DNA from: JACKAL01 sp964400355 | GTDB lineage: Bacteria > Bdellovibrionota > Bdellovibrionia > Bdellovibrionales > JAGQZY01 | DNA: 64,000 nucleotides | Assembly (NCBI GenBank): GCA_964400355.1 | Contig: CAYNTO010000003.1 | Location: 111,109-175,108 of the forward strand | Direction: 5' to 3' | Shown: positions 23,862 to 33,274 of the stretch, one piece after another | Layout: each line of letters begins with the position of its first letter | Position numbering within the stretch: position 1 is the stretch's first letter | The notes under the pieces: generated by a model | Databases searched by the model: none | Told to the model about the DNA's origin: nothing | What the model saw: the letters and a program-made list of their open reading frames with translations, nothing else | Translations under genes and position numbers: made by a program

Positions 23862-26276
23862 TCAGTGTCTGTAGATACTATCGAGAAGAGTTCGTTGCCG
23901 CAGGAGAATGGCAGCAATCTGTTCGAGCACGACTTTCGGCGTGGTTTGGGTGATCAAACACATTTTCTGAACGTCTTTGTGCTCTTCATTGAGGGTGATG
24001 TCGGAAGTTCCACTGATCAGAAGGAGAAGTTGTTGATAGGTGCGTAGCAATTGGTAATTGGCTTCGATTTCGAGGCACAAATCCTCGTCATACTCCAATT
24101 TTAGCACCTCACACAAACCCGAGACGTTGGGTGTTTTTGCAAAGAGACCTTTGTTCAAACACGCGGCCTGCAAAATCAGTTCGGTGTGTAATAGAGCCCC
24201 CTTCGACTTTTTTAAACGAATTTCTGGTTCGTAGTGGTGCAGAAGTTTTTCCTGCACGGAACCCAAGAGCGCCTTGTCCTCATTGGAGAGTGGTCGTGGG
24301 GAGAAGAGTTGAAGGGTGTGGCCCGACGAGAAACGACGATTCATGAGGTACGCTTGTCTTTCCCAAGCTTGGCCCTTGCTATTGAGGTACTCTGTCAATT
24401 CGCTCACGGTGGACATAAGTGGACCGGCGCTTCCGCTGGGCCGCAAGCGAAGATCAATGGAGTACAATGCGCTGCCTGAGGACGGCGACTGCAAAAAATT
24501 TATAAACCGGCGCGCCAATTTCGTGGGAGGCTCACTGCTGTCTTCCGAGCGCAACATAACAAAATCCAAATCCGAGGTAAGTCCCATTTGTCGACCAGCC
24601 CACTTGCCCAATGTAAGAATGTCCATCTGCAAATTGAGTTTTGATGACAGGTAGTGCAGCAAATGGTTCACGATAGTGTCTGTCGTTGTAGACAGCGTTT
24701 TGGTAAGAGCTTCCACGTCTCGTTTGCGTAGGAATTGGGAACTGGCGATGACTTCGGAGAGGAGTTTGTGATCGTGAAGAGTGGAATAGAAATTTTCGTC
24801 TGAAGACTTGTCAATTTCCACGCTTTTTAACAAAAAACTATCGATCAGTTCCGGTTTGTAGATCAAAATACTGGAGATCATCGGCGAACACGAGAAAATC
24901 CACGCCAGTTCCTTAAGAATTTCATCGTAATTATTAAATACTGTGTAGAGACTTGCTTTGGCTTTAGAGCTTGCTATGAATTTTTCCAAATGCACAATGG
25001 CAAGAGAGTTATCCACATTGCATTCGCGAACCACTTCGACAAAGCGTCGCAGGAATATTCTACGTTGCTGCTCATCGCGATCTTTGGTTTTGGACTTTGA
25101 TTCATCTCGAATCAGATTTTCCCAGACACTCAAACTCTCCGGGGTGTCGGTCGTCAAATCTTTAAAAGTTGCGAGCAAATCCTGCTGGGTCAAGAACGAT
25201 TGGTTCCCGGTATAGGGTTTGAGCAGTCCGCGAATGAGAAGATCCGTCTTTTCGGCACGCTCGTTAAACTGCTTTACGTCGTCCATGGATAGAAAGTTAT
25301 CAGCGGAAGGAATCAAATCATAGGTGTGCCGGTCGTTGACGAGATGGATGCGATTTTCGATGTCACGAAAAAACCAGTAGGTCTCCAGCAAAGCGTTCGC
25401 ACTTTTGCGATCCATCAAGCCAAGGTCGGCCAGTTGTTGAAGGGCTAACGTTGTCGATGGGGTACGCATGGTGGAATGTTTGCCGCCATGAATGAGTTGC
25501 AATGCATGAACGAGAAGCTCCAATTCACGAATTCCGCCCACATCGAACTTGATATTGGTTATCTTGGAGGGTGCATGTTGCGCGCGGATCCGCTCGCGCA
25601 TAAGGACGAGATCGCCAAAGAGGTTGAGATCTAGATGTCGACGATAGGAAAACTTGCGCAGGAATTCACTGGTCTCTTGGCGCAAACTGTCCGATCCAAA
25701 ATGAATACCGTGCCGGATCAAGGCACTACGTTCCCACGTTTCGCCGTGATTGCCATAGTGATTCATCACCTGTTCTAAAGAACTGATCAGCGGTGCCGTC
25801 GCGCCACCTGGACGTATCGTGAAGTCCATGCGATGGCCAAATCCAAAGGGTGTCGTTTGCGAAACGAGCTGTATAAAACTGCGGACTTTTTTATGCATGA
25901 ATTTAGAGGGCATCTCGGCCGATACAAAAAACAAATCGATGTCGGAACTCAGATTGAGTTCCTGTGCGCCCAGTTTTCCCATGCTGATCATGCACATATT
26001 TTCGCTGTCGAGTTCGGCGGAATTCCACGCCGTTTGCAAGAGATCCAGTGTGGCGATCGACCAGTGCCGGCACGATTCCTCGGCCGAGCATTTTTTAAAG
26101 ATCACTGACAGGGCTGTCTCGATCCAGGCACGATGGCGTCGTTGGCGAAAAAGATCTATGGGGCTCGAAACATTTGTATTTAGGAGCGATAGATAGTGGC
26201 GAATGGCCGGCGAAATATCGCAGGCCCTGTTCAACTCATTTTGCGAATAGGAACTTAGTTCAGGAACGGTGACCAT
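23862..26276 (-). CDS. glnE: Glutamine synthetase adenylyltransferase, two-domain
   Basis: 804 residues. Two nucleotidyltransferase motifs are visible: GKLGAQELNLSSDIDLFFV near residue 100 and GRQMGLTSDLDFVML near residue 565, each with the GxxE/Q...SDxD core. This tandem layout is specific to GlnE, which adenylylates and deadenylylates glutamine synthetase. Length is shorter than the E. coli protein (about 950); the missing part seems to be at the N-terminus. The start overlaps the end of tolB by 22 bases, and no better start is seen downstream. Confidence 0.88.
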   Translation of the reverse strand: MVTVPELSSYSQNELNRACDISPAIRHYLSLLNTNVSSPIDLFRQRRHRAWIETALSVIFKKCSAEESCRHWSIATLDLLQTAWNSAELDSENMCMISMGKLGAQELNLSSDIDLFFVSAEMPSKFMHKKVRSFIQLVSQTTPFGFGHRMDFTIRPGGATAPLISSLEQVMNHYGNHGETWERSALIRHGIHFGSDSLRQETSEFLRKFSYRRHLDLNLFGDLVLMRERIRAQHAPSKITNIKFDVGGIRELELLVHALQLIHGGKHSTMRTPSTTLALQQLADLGLMDRKSANALLETYWFFRDIENRIHLVNDRHTYDLIPSADNFLSMDDVKQFNERAEKTDLLIRGLLKPYTGNQSFLTQQDLLATFKDLTTDTPESLSVWENLIRDESKSKTKDRDEQQRRIFLRRFVEVVRECNVDNSLAIVHLEKFIASSKAKASLYTVFNNYDEILKELAWIFSCSPMISSILIYKPELIDSFLLKSVEIDKSSDENFYSTLHDHKLLSEVIASSQFLRKRDVEALTKTLSTTTDTIVNHLLHYLSSKLNLQMDILTLGKWAGRQMGLTSDLDFVMLRSEDSSEPPTKLARRFINFLQSPSSGSALYSIDLRLRPSGSAGPLMSTVSELTEYLNSKGQAWERQAYLMNRRFSSGHTLQLFSPRPLSNEDKALLGSVQEKLLHHYEPEIRLKKSKGALLHTELILQAACLNKGLFAKTPNVSGLCEVLKLEYDEDLCLEIEANYQLLRTYQQLLLLISGTSDITLNEEHKDVQKMCLITQTTPKVVLEQIAAILLRQRTLLDSIYRH

Positions 26277-27664
26277 TGTGGACGCGAGTAATTGTGTTTA
26301 TCAAAAGTAAGCCGATATTCACTTTTACCGTCCACAGTCGATGTATAAAGCTGGTGTTCTCCGCTGCGATCACTGCGAAAAAGAATCATGCGTCCATCGG
26401 GTGAAAACGATGGATCCTCATTGTTTGCAGCGCGACCATTTTGCTTTTTAGCAGAGGTGATTTTTTTCATGTTTTTACCGTTTGCATCCATCACATATAT
26501 ATCGAAGTGGTTATCGAGATAGCCCGCGAATGCGATTTTCGATCCATCTGGAGACCAAGCTGGCGAGGCGTTGTATTGTCCGGCAAACGTGAGCCGCGTG
26601 TCTTTTTGAGTGGCGACATCGTATATGTAAATCATTGCTTTACCGCTGCGATCCGAAGAATAAGCGATCTTTTTGCCATCGGGACTTATCGCGGGCTCCA
26701 CGTTCATAGCCCCACGGGGTCCATGAGTCAGTTGCTGCTTTTTACTTCCATCGAAAGATAGTTTGTAGAGGTCTGAGGTTCCATTGCTAGGAGAAATACG
26801 CATTACGACGCCGCTCATGTCAGGCATAAACGAGGCCATAGTATTTAAACCTTTTACAGCAGAGAGGATCGTACCCTTTTGTTTGCTGAGATCGTAAATA
26901 TAAAGATCGGCATTTCTCGCTTTGATCCGTTGGTGGTAGTTAAAGATCGAGTAGGCGATAAATTGTCCATTGGGAGACCAAGTTGGTGACACGGCGATGC
27001 TTCGGCTGGAAGTGATTTGTTTTTGGTTGGCGCCATCCCAATCCATCATAAAAATTTCCGAAGCTCCTTTGCTAGTGGAGCGCGACACAATAAATTTTGT
27101 AAGGAAGAATGCTTTTTTTCCAGTGAGTTTTTCGATCAGGTCGTTGCAGAATTTATGACCAACACTGCGCAAATCTTTGAGTGGTGCATTGTAGGAGCGC
27201 CCGAAAATGAGTTCTTTGCGAGAAACGTCATACACGTATGTGTCCAAGGTCATCTTGTCGCCGCTCACGTTAAAACCGGTCTTGATTAAAAATTCTGTGC
27301 CGATCGAATGCCAAGCGCCAAAATCAAATCCATCCGAATCTACGCCGCTGGGTCGCAAACCTTTGTCCGGCGATTCCAAATACGCTTTAGAGTCCTGAAT
27401 AGTAAAGTAAGACGCCACAGTAAAATCTTTTTCGATAATGTCTTCCAAATCTTTTTGGTACTTTACATAAGATTTTGCCAAAGCGGGCGTGCCCATAAAT
27501 TTCATTGCAGGAATAGCGGCAAGGCTCTTTTTCACCGATGCCTGACCGACGTTGATATAGGCGCTATCATTGGCCCCTGTTTGAGCGCGTACAAGTTGGG
27601 CGGTAGTGAGTATGACGGCTGCGAGTAAAATTATAATGGTGGGAAGTGCAAATTGTTTTTTCAT
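26255..27664 (-). CDS. tolB: TolB, periplasmic beta-propeller of the Tol-Pal system
   Basis: 469 residues. The signal peptide ends near LVRAQ. The N-terminal domain is followed by six WD/PD40-type repeats, visible as SPTWSPNGQFIAYS, EPAISPDGKKIAYSSD, SPAWSPDGSKIAFAG and DPSFSPDGRMILFRSD. TolB links Pal in the outer membrane with TolA. AAGAAGG precedes the ATG. It closes the tolQ-R-A-B set; pal is not in this window. Confidence 0.95.
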   Translation of the reverse strand: MKKQFALPTIIILLAAVILTTAQLVRAQTGANDSAYINVGQASVKKSLAAIPAMKFMGTPALAKSYVKYQKDLEDIIEKDFTVASYFTIQDSKAYLESPDKGLRPSGVDSDGFDFGAWHSIGTEFLIKTGFNVSGDKMTLDTYVYDVSRKELIFGRSYNAPLKDLRSVGHKFCNDLIEKLTGKKAFFLTKFIVSRSTSKGASEIFMMDWDGANQKQITSSRSIAVSPTWSPNGQFIAYSIFNYHQRIKARNADLYIYDLSKQKGTILSAVKGLNTMASFMPDMSGVVMRISPSNGTSDLYKLSFDGSKKQQLTHGPRGAMNVEPAISPDGKKIAYSSDRSGKAMIYIYDVATQKDTRLTFAGQYNASPAWSPDGSKIAFAGYLDNHFDIYVMDANGKNMKKITSAKKQNGRAANNEDPSFSPDGRMILFRSDRSGEHQLYTSTVDGKSEYRLTFDKHNYSRPQWSPFLN

Positions 27665-27722
27665 AGAAGACCTTCTTTTGCTGTAAATTTATTCGGCAGT
27701 TCGAACACTCTTGAATACGGTG

Positions 27723-28514
27723 TTACTCCGGAAATCTTAACTCAATCCCGCGCACTTTGAAATAACTAACTAAATGTTCGGGGGGCTCGGGAAACGGCAC
27801 TGAATTGGCAATCGCCTGCATCGCTTCAGAATCAAACGCGGAATTCCCAGAGCTACGCACCACGCGCTTTTCTAAAACTAGACCTTTCTCATCAAATTTT
27901 ACAAGCACGGCGGTGGAATAGGGTTTGTTGGCAAGCCACGCAGGAAGTCGCCAATTGTTTTTAATATGAGCATCCAGTTTCCCCAAATACTGGTCGTGTT
28001 GAAGTTTCTCAACACCTGTCAGGGAATTGCCTTCACTGAGAACATTGCCCTTGTACTGCTGGCCTTCACCTTCGCCAGCCTTCGCTTCGGCCTCTTTTTT
28101 GCTCTTCATCTCTTTAATTTTAGCCAACGCTTTTAGCCGATTGAGCGCCGCATTTTGTTGCTCCGCCACTTTTGGTTCTTCTTTTTTGGGCTCTGGCTTT
28201 TTCTTTTCGTCTTCGGTTTTTTTCTTTTTGTCGGTTTTCTTTTCGACAAACGTGTTTTCTTCCGGCTTTTTCTCAGCCGCTTTCTCTTTGGGTTTTTCTT
28301 TTGCTTTTTCTTCGGCAGCGGGAGGTGGAGGAGTGCCCTTTGGGCCTTCTTGCGGGTCTTTGTCCGGCAGAGCCACTAGATCGACGCGCACCGATTTTAT
28401 CATCTCAGGGCGTTCAGATGGAAAAATGAATATACGAAACAGCAGCACGAGCACCAAAAGCAAGTGCAGGAAGAGTGAGGTGAGTAAATAAATAAGGTCA
28501 GACGTCGTTTTCAT
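27723..28514 (-). CDS. tolA: TolA-like energy transducer
   Basis: 263 residues: short N-terminal cytoplasmic part, one membrane anchor (about 8-31), a long Lys/Glu/Pro-rich periplasmic stalk (about 50-150) and a TonB/TolA-type C-terminal domain (LGKLDAHIKNNWRLPAWLANKPYSTAVLVKFDEKGLV...). It transmits proton-motive force from TolQR to the outer membrane during cell constriction. Position between tolR and tolB supports TolA over TonB. Confidence 0.88.
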   Translation of the reverse strand: MKTTSDLIYLLTSLFLHLLLVLVLLFRIFIFPSERPEMIKSVRVDLVALPDKDPQEGPKGTPPPPAAEEKAKEKPKEKAAEKKPEENTFVEKKTDKKKKTEDEKKKPEPKKEEPKVAEQQNAALNRLKALAKIKEMKSKKEAEAKAGEGEGQQYKGNVLSEGNSLTGVEKLQHDQYLGKLDAHIKNNWRLPAWLANKPYSTAVLVKFDEKGLVLEKRVVRSSGNSAFDSEAMQAIANSVPFPEPPEHLVSYFKVRGIELRFPE

Positions 28515-28530
28515 TTTTATTCGGCAATCT

Positions 28531-28941
28531 CTATTTGGGCAACGTCACAAGTCCCACATTTTGAATGCCCGCGGCTTTCACATCCGCGATCACTTCAGCG
28601 ACGATGCCATAATCCACTTTTTTATCCGCTCGAATGTAGACCTGTTTGTCGGTTCGAGTTTTAAATATACCGATAATTTTTTCGCGCACGGAGGCTATGT
28701 CTACTTTTGTTTCACCGATCAGAACATTGTGATTCTGTTTGATAGTAATAATCAAAGGTTCCGACTTAGTCTCAATTCCGGAAGCAGCTGTCTTTGGAAG
28801 TTGAATGTCGATTCCTTGCTGCATCATTGGTGCTGTGATCATAAACACAACTAGTAAGACCAGCATCACGTCCACCAATGGAGTTACATTTATTTCGCTG
28901 AGGACCATGCGCGATTTTTTGGAAGAAGTATTCATGCCCAT
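28531..28941 (-). CDS. tolR: TolR (ExbD/TolR family)
   Basis: 136 residues. The single membrane span carries the proton-channel Asp in INVTPLVDVMLVLLVVFMITAP. The periplasmic domain shows the ExbD/TolR ending (VYIRADKKVDYGIVAEVIADVKAAGIQNVGLVT). Works with TolQ as the proton-driven motor. Gap of 16 bases to tolA and 22 to tolQ. Confidence 0.93.
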   Translation of the reverse strand: MGMNTSSKKSRMVLSEINVTPLVDVMLVLLVVFMITAPMMQQGIDIQLPKTAASGIETKSEPLIITIKQNHNVLIGETKVDIASVREKIIGIFKTRTDKQVYIRADKKVDYGIVAEVIADVKAAGIQNVGLVTLPK

Positions 28942-28963
28942 GACGAGCCTCCCTTGCGGACTA

Positions 28964-29692
28964 CTAGTTTTTAAAGAAATTGCGACGGGCTATGTTCAAA
29001 AAGTCGGAATTGAATCCGCTCAGCTGATTTTCTACTTTTTTGATTTTATTCACTAGGTAGTTGTAGGCCACCACTGCTGGAATTGCCGCGAATAAGCCCA
29101 CAGCCGTTGCAAACAGTGCCTCTGATATTCCCGGTGCCACCACAGCTAAACTTGCTGAACCAGATGCGGCGATGTCGCCAAATGAATTCATAATACCGAT
29201 CACCGTTCCGAGCAGTCCGATAAAAGGTGCCGTGCTCCCTGTTGTCGCCAATATACTGATATTACTTTCCATGTTTGCCACTTCGTCGTCGTGTGATTTG
29301 CGAATAGAACGTTCGAGGTTTTCCATCCCGCTCATCATCGAGCCTTGATCTTGGGCGCCGATCACGCGTTCGATCTCCTGATACCCAGATTTAAAAACTC
29401 GCGCGAGCGGGCTGTGAACGAAGTTATCTGTTTTTGTTTGTATCTGCTGAAGATTTGAGGCCGCCCAAAACATATTGAGGAACTCTTCATTCTCAGCGGC
29501 AATTCTTTGGAACTCACCACGCTTCTTAAAGATGATGAACCAGTTCCATACCGAGAGCACGATCAGCGACAGCAGCAATATCTGTACGACAAAACCGGCG
29601 TGCGCGATGCCCTCAAGGAGATGGTTGCCGCTAACGGCAGTTGTTGTTTTTGCGGATTGGGCCCATGCTGTTTGAAATAATAAAAATGTCAT
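28964..29692 (-). CDS. tolQ: TolQ (MotA/TolQ/ExbB proton channel)
   Basis: About 242 residues with three membrane spans. Typical pieces are the large cytoplasmic loop with LERSIRKSHDDEVANMESNISILATTGSTAPFIGLLGTVIGIMNSFGDIA and the last span SEALFATAVGLFAAIPAVVAYNYLVNKIK. The ATG at 29692 is chosen because it gives the usual short N-terminus before the first span; an upstream start at 29782 would overlap the previous gene and lacks family support. The ribosome-binding site is weak (CTGAAG). Confidence 0.92.
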   Translation of the reverse strand: MTFLLFQTAWAQSAKTTTAVSGNHLLEGIAHAGFVVQILLLSLIVLSVWNWFIIFKKRGEFQRIAAENEEFLNMFWAASNLQQIQTKTDNFVHSPLARVFKSGYQEIERVIGAQDQGSMMSGMENLERSIRKSHDDEVANMESNISILATTGSTAPFIGLLGTVIGIMNSFGDIAASGSASLAVVAPGISEALFATAVGLFAAIPAVVAYNYLVNKIKKVENQLSGFNSDFLNIARRNFFKN

Positions 29693-29750
29693 AACTTCAG
29701 GGTACTTAGCGCACACTCCCTTGGCCAGACACAGCGAGTTATTAACGACT

Positions 29751-30407
29751 CTATGGTAGAAGAATATTGATGGATGGCGCAATCACAGGCGCCTTCGCCG
29801 GACTCATGAATAGGGGCACACGGCGGGATTTAAATTCGGCCATGAACTCGGGCACATCTTTTTTAAAAACATCTTCATCAAGATAGGCGGCGCTCATATT
29901 GGTTTTCATAAGGTTGGAGAGCCCCAGCTGTCGCAGCATACGCAGGCGCACCAGATAGGCCTGACCACAACTCATTTGCATATTGGGATCGTAATATTGC
30001 ATGTCGCGCAGAAATCCATCGGTGGAACTCAGCAGAAGCACCGATGACGTCGCGTTTTTATCTTTTAAGTATTTGTAAAGTTGAGAGGCGGCTTTGGGGC
30101 CGAGAGCCTCCACCAAAAAGATTGTTTTCTTAATCCATGTGGGAATGTCGTCCAGTGGAGCGAGTGTGTTCGCATCTCTTTGCCATAAGATCTCGCCATC
30201 TATTGTAACGATTTTAAACCAGCCATTTTCAGGAGCGTTTCTGGCGAACATTTGTGGGGCGTCCACCAGACTTTGAATCCAAGGATCTGGGTCGTGAGCG
30301 GAGGATGAATTGTGTGCCAGACTCTTCAGCAAAATCCAGGTAAAGAAGGGCGTAATTACGCCTATAGTTAAAACTAGTATCGAGCGTTTAAAATTTTTCT
30401 TTTCCAT
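29751..30407 (-). CDS. Membrane-anchored protein upstream of tolQ, unknown
   Basis: 218 residues with one N-terminal membrane anchor (about 9-30) and a periplasmic remainder. The stretch SSVLLLSSTDGFLRDMQYYDP...AYLVRLRMLRQLGLSNLMKTNMSAAYL is faintly like the end of glycerophosphodiester phosphodiesterases, but the catalytic N-terminal half of such enzymes is absent. No function can be assigned. It lies 58 bases upstream of tolQ on the same strand and may share its transcript. Confidence 0.55.
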   Translation of the reverse strand: MEKKNFKRSILVLTIGVITPFFTWILLKSLAHNSSSAHDPDPWIQSLVDAPQMFARNAPENGWFKIVTIDGEILWQRDANTLAPLDDIPTWIKKTIFLVEALGPKAASQLYKYLKDKNATSSVLLLSSTDGFLRDMQYYDPNMQMSCGQAYLVRLRMLRQLGLSNLMKTNMSAAYLDEDVFKKDVPEFMAEFKSRRVPLFMSPAKAPVIAPSINILLP

Positions 30408-30461
30408 AACTACCTGAATTTTAAAGGTTTATGTTAAACTCTCGCAGCACTTGTGGGCGAT

Positions 30462-30477
30462 CTAAATACGTATTTAG
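30462..30477. promoter_or_regulatory. Perfect 16-bp palindrome upstream of rrf2-suf
   Basis: CTAAATACGTATTTAG is fully self-complementary. It lies about 110 bases before the rrf2 start and about 55 bases before the divergent gene. Candidate binding site for a dimeric regulator; it is not followed by a T-run. Confidence 0.45.
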
Positions 30478-30489
30478 TGAGGGTTTTTT

Positions 30490-30514
30490 AAATCGGACTA
30501 TTTTAGCCCTATAT
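30490..30514 (+). promoter_or_regulatory. IscR type-1-like operator in the suf promoter region
   Basis: The core GACTATTTTAGCC matches the E. coli type-1 core GACTRWWWYAGTC at 12 of 13 positions, and TAT closes the outer part as expected; the 3' flank matches poorly. A TATATA box at 30510-30515 overlaps its end, so binding here would block transcription. The encoded Rrf2 protein keeps three Cys, supporting autoregulation by an Fe-S cluster. Confidence 0.5.
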
Positions 30515-30587
30515 ATTGACTAGATGAACACTAAATGAAATACCAGTACCTGCAATCGCAGCCAAAGTATCTGAAACGAGGTTAATT

Positions 30588-31079
30588 GTGAACAAGATTC
30601 ATCGAAAAATGGAATACGCCCTCATCGCGCTCAAACATATGAGCCAAAAAAGGCCTGGCGAACTGACAACGGTAAAAGAAATCTGCCAAAAATATGGGAC
30701 ACCTTTTGATGCCACTGCACGTGTGATGCAGCAAATGGTTCAAGGCAAATTCTTAAAATCAGAACAGGGTGCTTACGGCGGCTACCTGATTATGAAGGAT
30801 CTCACCAAAGTTACAGTGAAGGATTTAATTGAACGTGTGGTGGGACCAGTGGAAATTGTAAAATGTATGAGCAGCGAATCCACGACGACGCCCGAGAGCG
30901 CTTGCGAATTGAAACAGAGCTGCAATATTAAACAACCACTCATCCAATTGAACGAGCAGTTGATTCAGTTTTACGAAAGCATCAATTTGCATCAGCTCTT
31001 AAATGTACGTCGCTACCCGGAGGAAATGATTGTGGTTCCTCCTCCTGAGGCGGTCATCGCCGAGGCGGTCACCCCATGA
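30588..31079 (+). CDS. Rrf2-family Fe-S-type transcriptional regulator (IscR/SufR-like)
   Basis: 163 residues. The N-terminal winged helix (MNKIHRKMEYALIALKHMSQ...LTTVKEICQKYGTPFDATARVMQQMVQGKFLKSEQGAYGGYLI) is typical of Rrf2. Three Cys follow (VKCMSS, ESACEL, KQSCNI), as in cluster-binding members, but the first spacing is wider (12 residues between) than the five in IscR. GAGG lies 6 bases before the GTG start. It opens the suf operon and overlaps sufB (ATGA), so it most likely represses that operon according to cluster status. Confidence 0.88.
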   Translation: MNKIHRKMEYALIALKHMSQKRPGELTTVKEICQKYGTPFDATARVMQQMVQGKFLKSEQGAYGGYLIMKDLTKVTVKDLIERVVGPVEIVKCMSSESTTTPESACELKQSCNIKQPLIQLNEQLIQFYESINLHQLLNVRRYPEEMIVVPPPEAVIAEAVTP

Positions 31080-32521
31080 GCCAAGACAATCCGGCTCTGG
31101 AAATTGGTGACTATAAATACGGCTTTACAACCGATATCGAAACAGAAAGTGTTGCGAAAGGTTTAAACGAAGACGTCATTCGCACTATTTCCGGCAAAAA
31201 AAATGAACCTGCTTGGATGCTTGAGTACCGACTTAAAGCTTTTCAATATTGGAAAACTCTCACCGAGCCGCAATGGGCGGATCTGCGCTTTTCACCGATC
31301 GACTATCAGGATATTTCGTATTATTCGGCGCCAAAGAAGCGCAATGAGAACGAGCCTAAGAAAACTTTAGAGGATCTCGATCCCGAGTTGATCAAAACGT
31401 TTGAGCGTTTGGGAATTCCTTTGAGTGAGCAAAAGCGCATTAGTGGAGTTGCCGTCGATGCCGTGTTTGATAGCGTTTCCATAGCGACGACTCACAAAGA
31501 GGAGTTGGGCAAAGTTGGAGTCATCTTCTGTTCCATCTCCGAGGCACTGCACACACATCCTGAGTTGGTAAAAAAATACCTCGGCACCGTGGTGCCGTAT
31601 AAAGATAATTTTTATGCAGCCTTAAATGCGGCTGTATTCACCGATGGATCATTTGTTTATATTCCGAAGGGTGTGACGTGCCCTCTCGATTTATCGACAT
31701 ACTTTCGTATTAATGCACAAGACACTGGGCAATTTGAGCGAACCTTAATAATCGCCGAAGAGGACAGCTACGTGAATTACCTCGAGGGCTGTACGGCTCC
31801 CATGCGTGATTCGAATCAGTTGCATGCAGCGGTGGTAGAGCTGATCACCTTAAAGAACGCCGAGATTCGTTACTCCACGGTGCAAAACTGGTACACCGGG
31901 GACAAGAATGGCAAGGGTGGTATTTATAATTTTGTAACCAAGCGTGGAAAATGTATCGGAGAAAATTCTAAAATTTCCTGGACACAGATTGAATCGGGTT
32001 CAGCGATCACGTGGAAGTATCCCAGTTGCATTCTTCAAGGCGATGGTTCACAGGGCGCGTTTTACTCGGTAGCCCTCACTCACGATTACATGCAGGCGGA
32101 TACCGGCACTAAGATGATTCATATTGGTAAAAACACTAAGAGCACTATTATTTCTAAAGGCATTGCGGCCAATCATTCGCGCAATAATTATCGCGGACTC
32201 GTAAAGATCATGCCGGGCGCAGAAAACGCGCGGAATTATTCGCAGTGCGACTCTATGCTTGTTGGGGATCGCTCCACTGCAAATACTTATCCGTATTTGG
32301 AGGTTAAGAATGAATCGGCCATTCTCGAGCATGAAGCAACCACTTCGCGCCTGAGCGAAGAGCAATTGTTTTACCTCCGCTCGCGCGGGATGAGCAGTGA
32401 AGAATCGATTTCCATGCTTGTGAATGGTTTTTGTAAAGATGTATTTAAGCAACTCCCACTGGAATTCTCAGTGGAAGCCGTGAAATTGATCGAAATGAAA
32501 TTGGAAAATAGCGTAGGATAA
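31076..32521 (+). CDS. sufB: SufB, Fe-S scaffold subunit
   Basis: 481 residues, full length. Core scaffold of the SufBCD complex. Recognisable are YKYGFTTDIETESVAKGLNEDVIRTIS, EPAWMLEYRLKAFQYWKTL and the C-terminal EHEATTSRLSEEQLFYLRSRGMS. Start ATGA overlaps the regulator by 4 bases. SufC follows after 3 bases. Confidence 0.96.
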   Translation: MSQDNPALEIGDYKYGFTTDIETESVAKGLNEDVIRTISGKKNEPAWMLEYRLKAFQYWKTLTEPQWADLRFSPIDYQDISYYSAPKKRNENEPKKTLEDLDPELIKTFERLGIPLSEQKRISGVAVDAVFDSVSIATTHKEELGKVGVIFCSISEALHTHPELVKKYLGTVVPYKDNFYAALNAAVFTDGSFVYIPKGVTCPLDLSTYFRINAQDTGQFERTLIIAEEDSYVNYLEGCTAPMRDSNQLHAAVVELITLKNAEIRYSTVQNWYTGDKNGKGGIYNFVTKRGKCIGENSKISWTQIESGSAITWKYPSCILQGDGSQGAFYSVALTHDYMQADTGTKMIHIGKNTKSTIISKGIAANHSRNNYRGLVKIMPGAENARNYSQCDSMLVGDRSTANTYPYLEVKNESAILEHEATTSRLSEEQLFYLRSRGMSSEESISMLVNGFCKDVFKQLPLEFSVEAVKLIEMKLENSVG

Positions 32522-32524
32522 AAA

Positions 32525-33274
32525 ATGTTAAAGATAACAAATTTGCATGTATCGATAAATGATAAACCGGTATTAAAGGGTTTGAATCTGGAAGTGAAGG
32601 CGGGCGAAGTGCACGCTATCATGGGGCCTAACGGATCGGGTAAGAGTACACTTTCTAAAGTGATCGCTGGCCATCCAGCCTACCAGGTAACCGCGGGCAC
32701 AATCGAATACGATATTAATTTTAGTATGAAGAGCATCCTCGATATGCCCGCCGACGAGCGCGCCCGAGAAGGCATTTTTCTGGCATTCCAATATCCTGTT
32801 GAGGTGCCTGGAGTGACCAATTTTGAATTCCTAAAAGCCTCCTACAACGCGGTTGCCAAGCAGCAGGGATTTCCAGTGATGGACGACGAAAAATTTGCAA
32901 CCTTTGTTCGTAAAAAATTGGATATCGTAAAACTCAACGAAAGTTTTTTGTACCGCGCCGTTAACTCTGGTTTTTCGGGAGGCGAGAAAAAGAAGAATGA
33001 AATCGTGCAAATGGCGGTGATGTCACCGCGTTTGAGTTTTCTCGACGAGACGGACTCGGGCTTGGATATCGACGCGCTAAAAGTTGTTTCTGATGGAATT
33101 AATAGTTTAAAGAATAAAAACAATGCATTTGTTCTCGTGACCCATTACCAGCGTCTTTTGGATTATGTGCAGCCAGATGTGGTACATGTTCTCTCCGCAG
33201 GCCAAATTGTTAAGACCGGCGGTAAAGAGTTGGCATTAGAGTTGGAAAAGAAAGGCTATGAGTCGTACGTGTGA
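32525..33274 (+). CDS. sufC: SufC, ABC-type ATPase
   Basis: 249 residues. Walker A GPNGSGKST, signature FSGGEKKKNEI, and Walker B SFLDETDSGLDIDALK with the catalytic Glu. It powers SufBCD. Start follows 3 bases after sufB, and the stop overlaps the sufD start. Confidence 0.96.
   Translation: MLKITNLHVSINDKPVLKGLNLEVKAGEVHAIMGPNGSGKSTLSKVIAGHPAYQVTAGTIEYDINFSMKSILDMPADERAREGIFLAFQYPVEVPGVTNFEFLKASYNAVAKQQGFPVMDDEKFATFVRKKLDIVKLNESFLYRAVNSGFSGGEKKKNEIVQMAVMSPRLSFLDETDSGLDIDALKVVSDGINSLKNKNNAFVLVTHYQRLLDYVQPDVVHVLSAGQIVKTGGKELALELEKKGYESYV

Noticed and set aside
28027..28491. Ser/Phe-rich frames antisense to the tolA stalk
   Set aside because: They mirror the Lys/Glu/Pro-rich repeats of TolA and carry no start signal.
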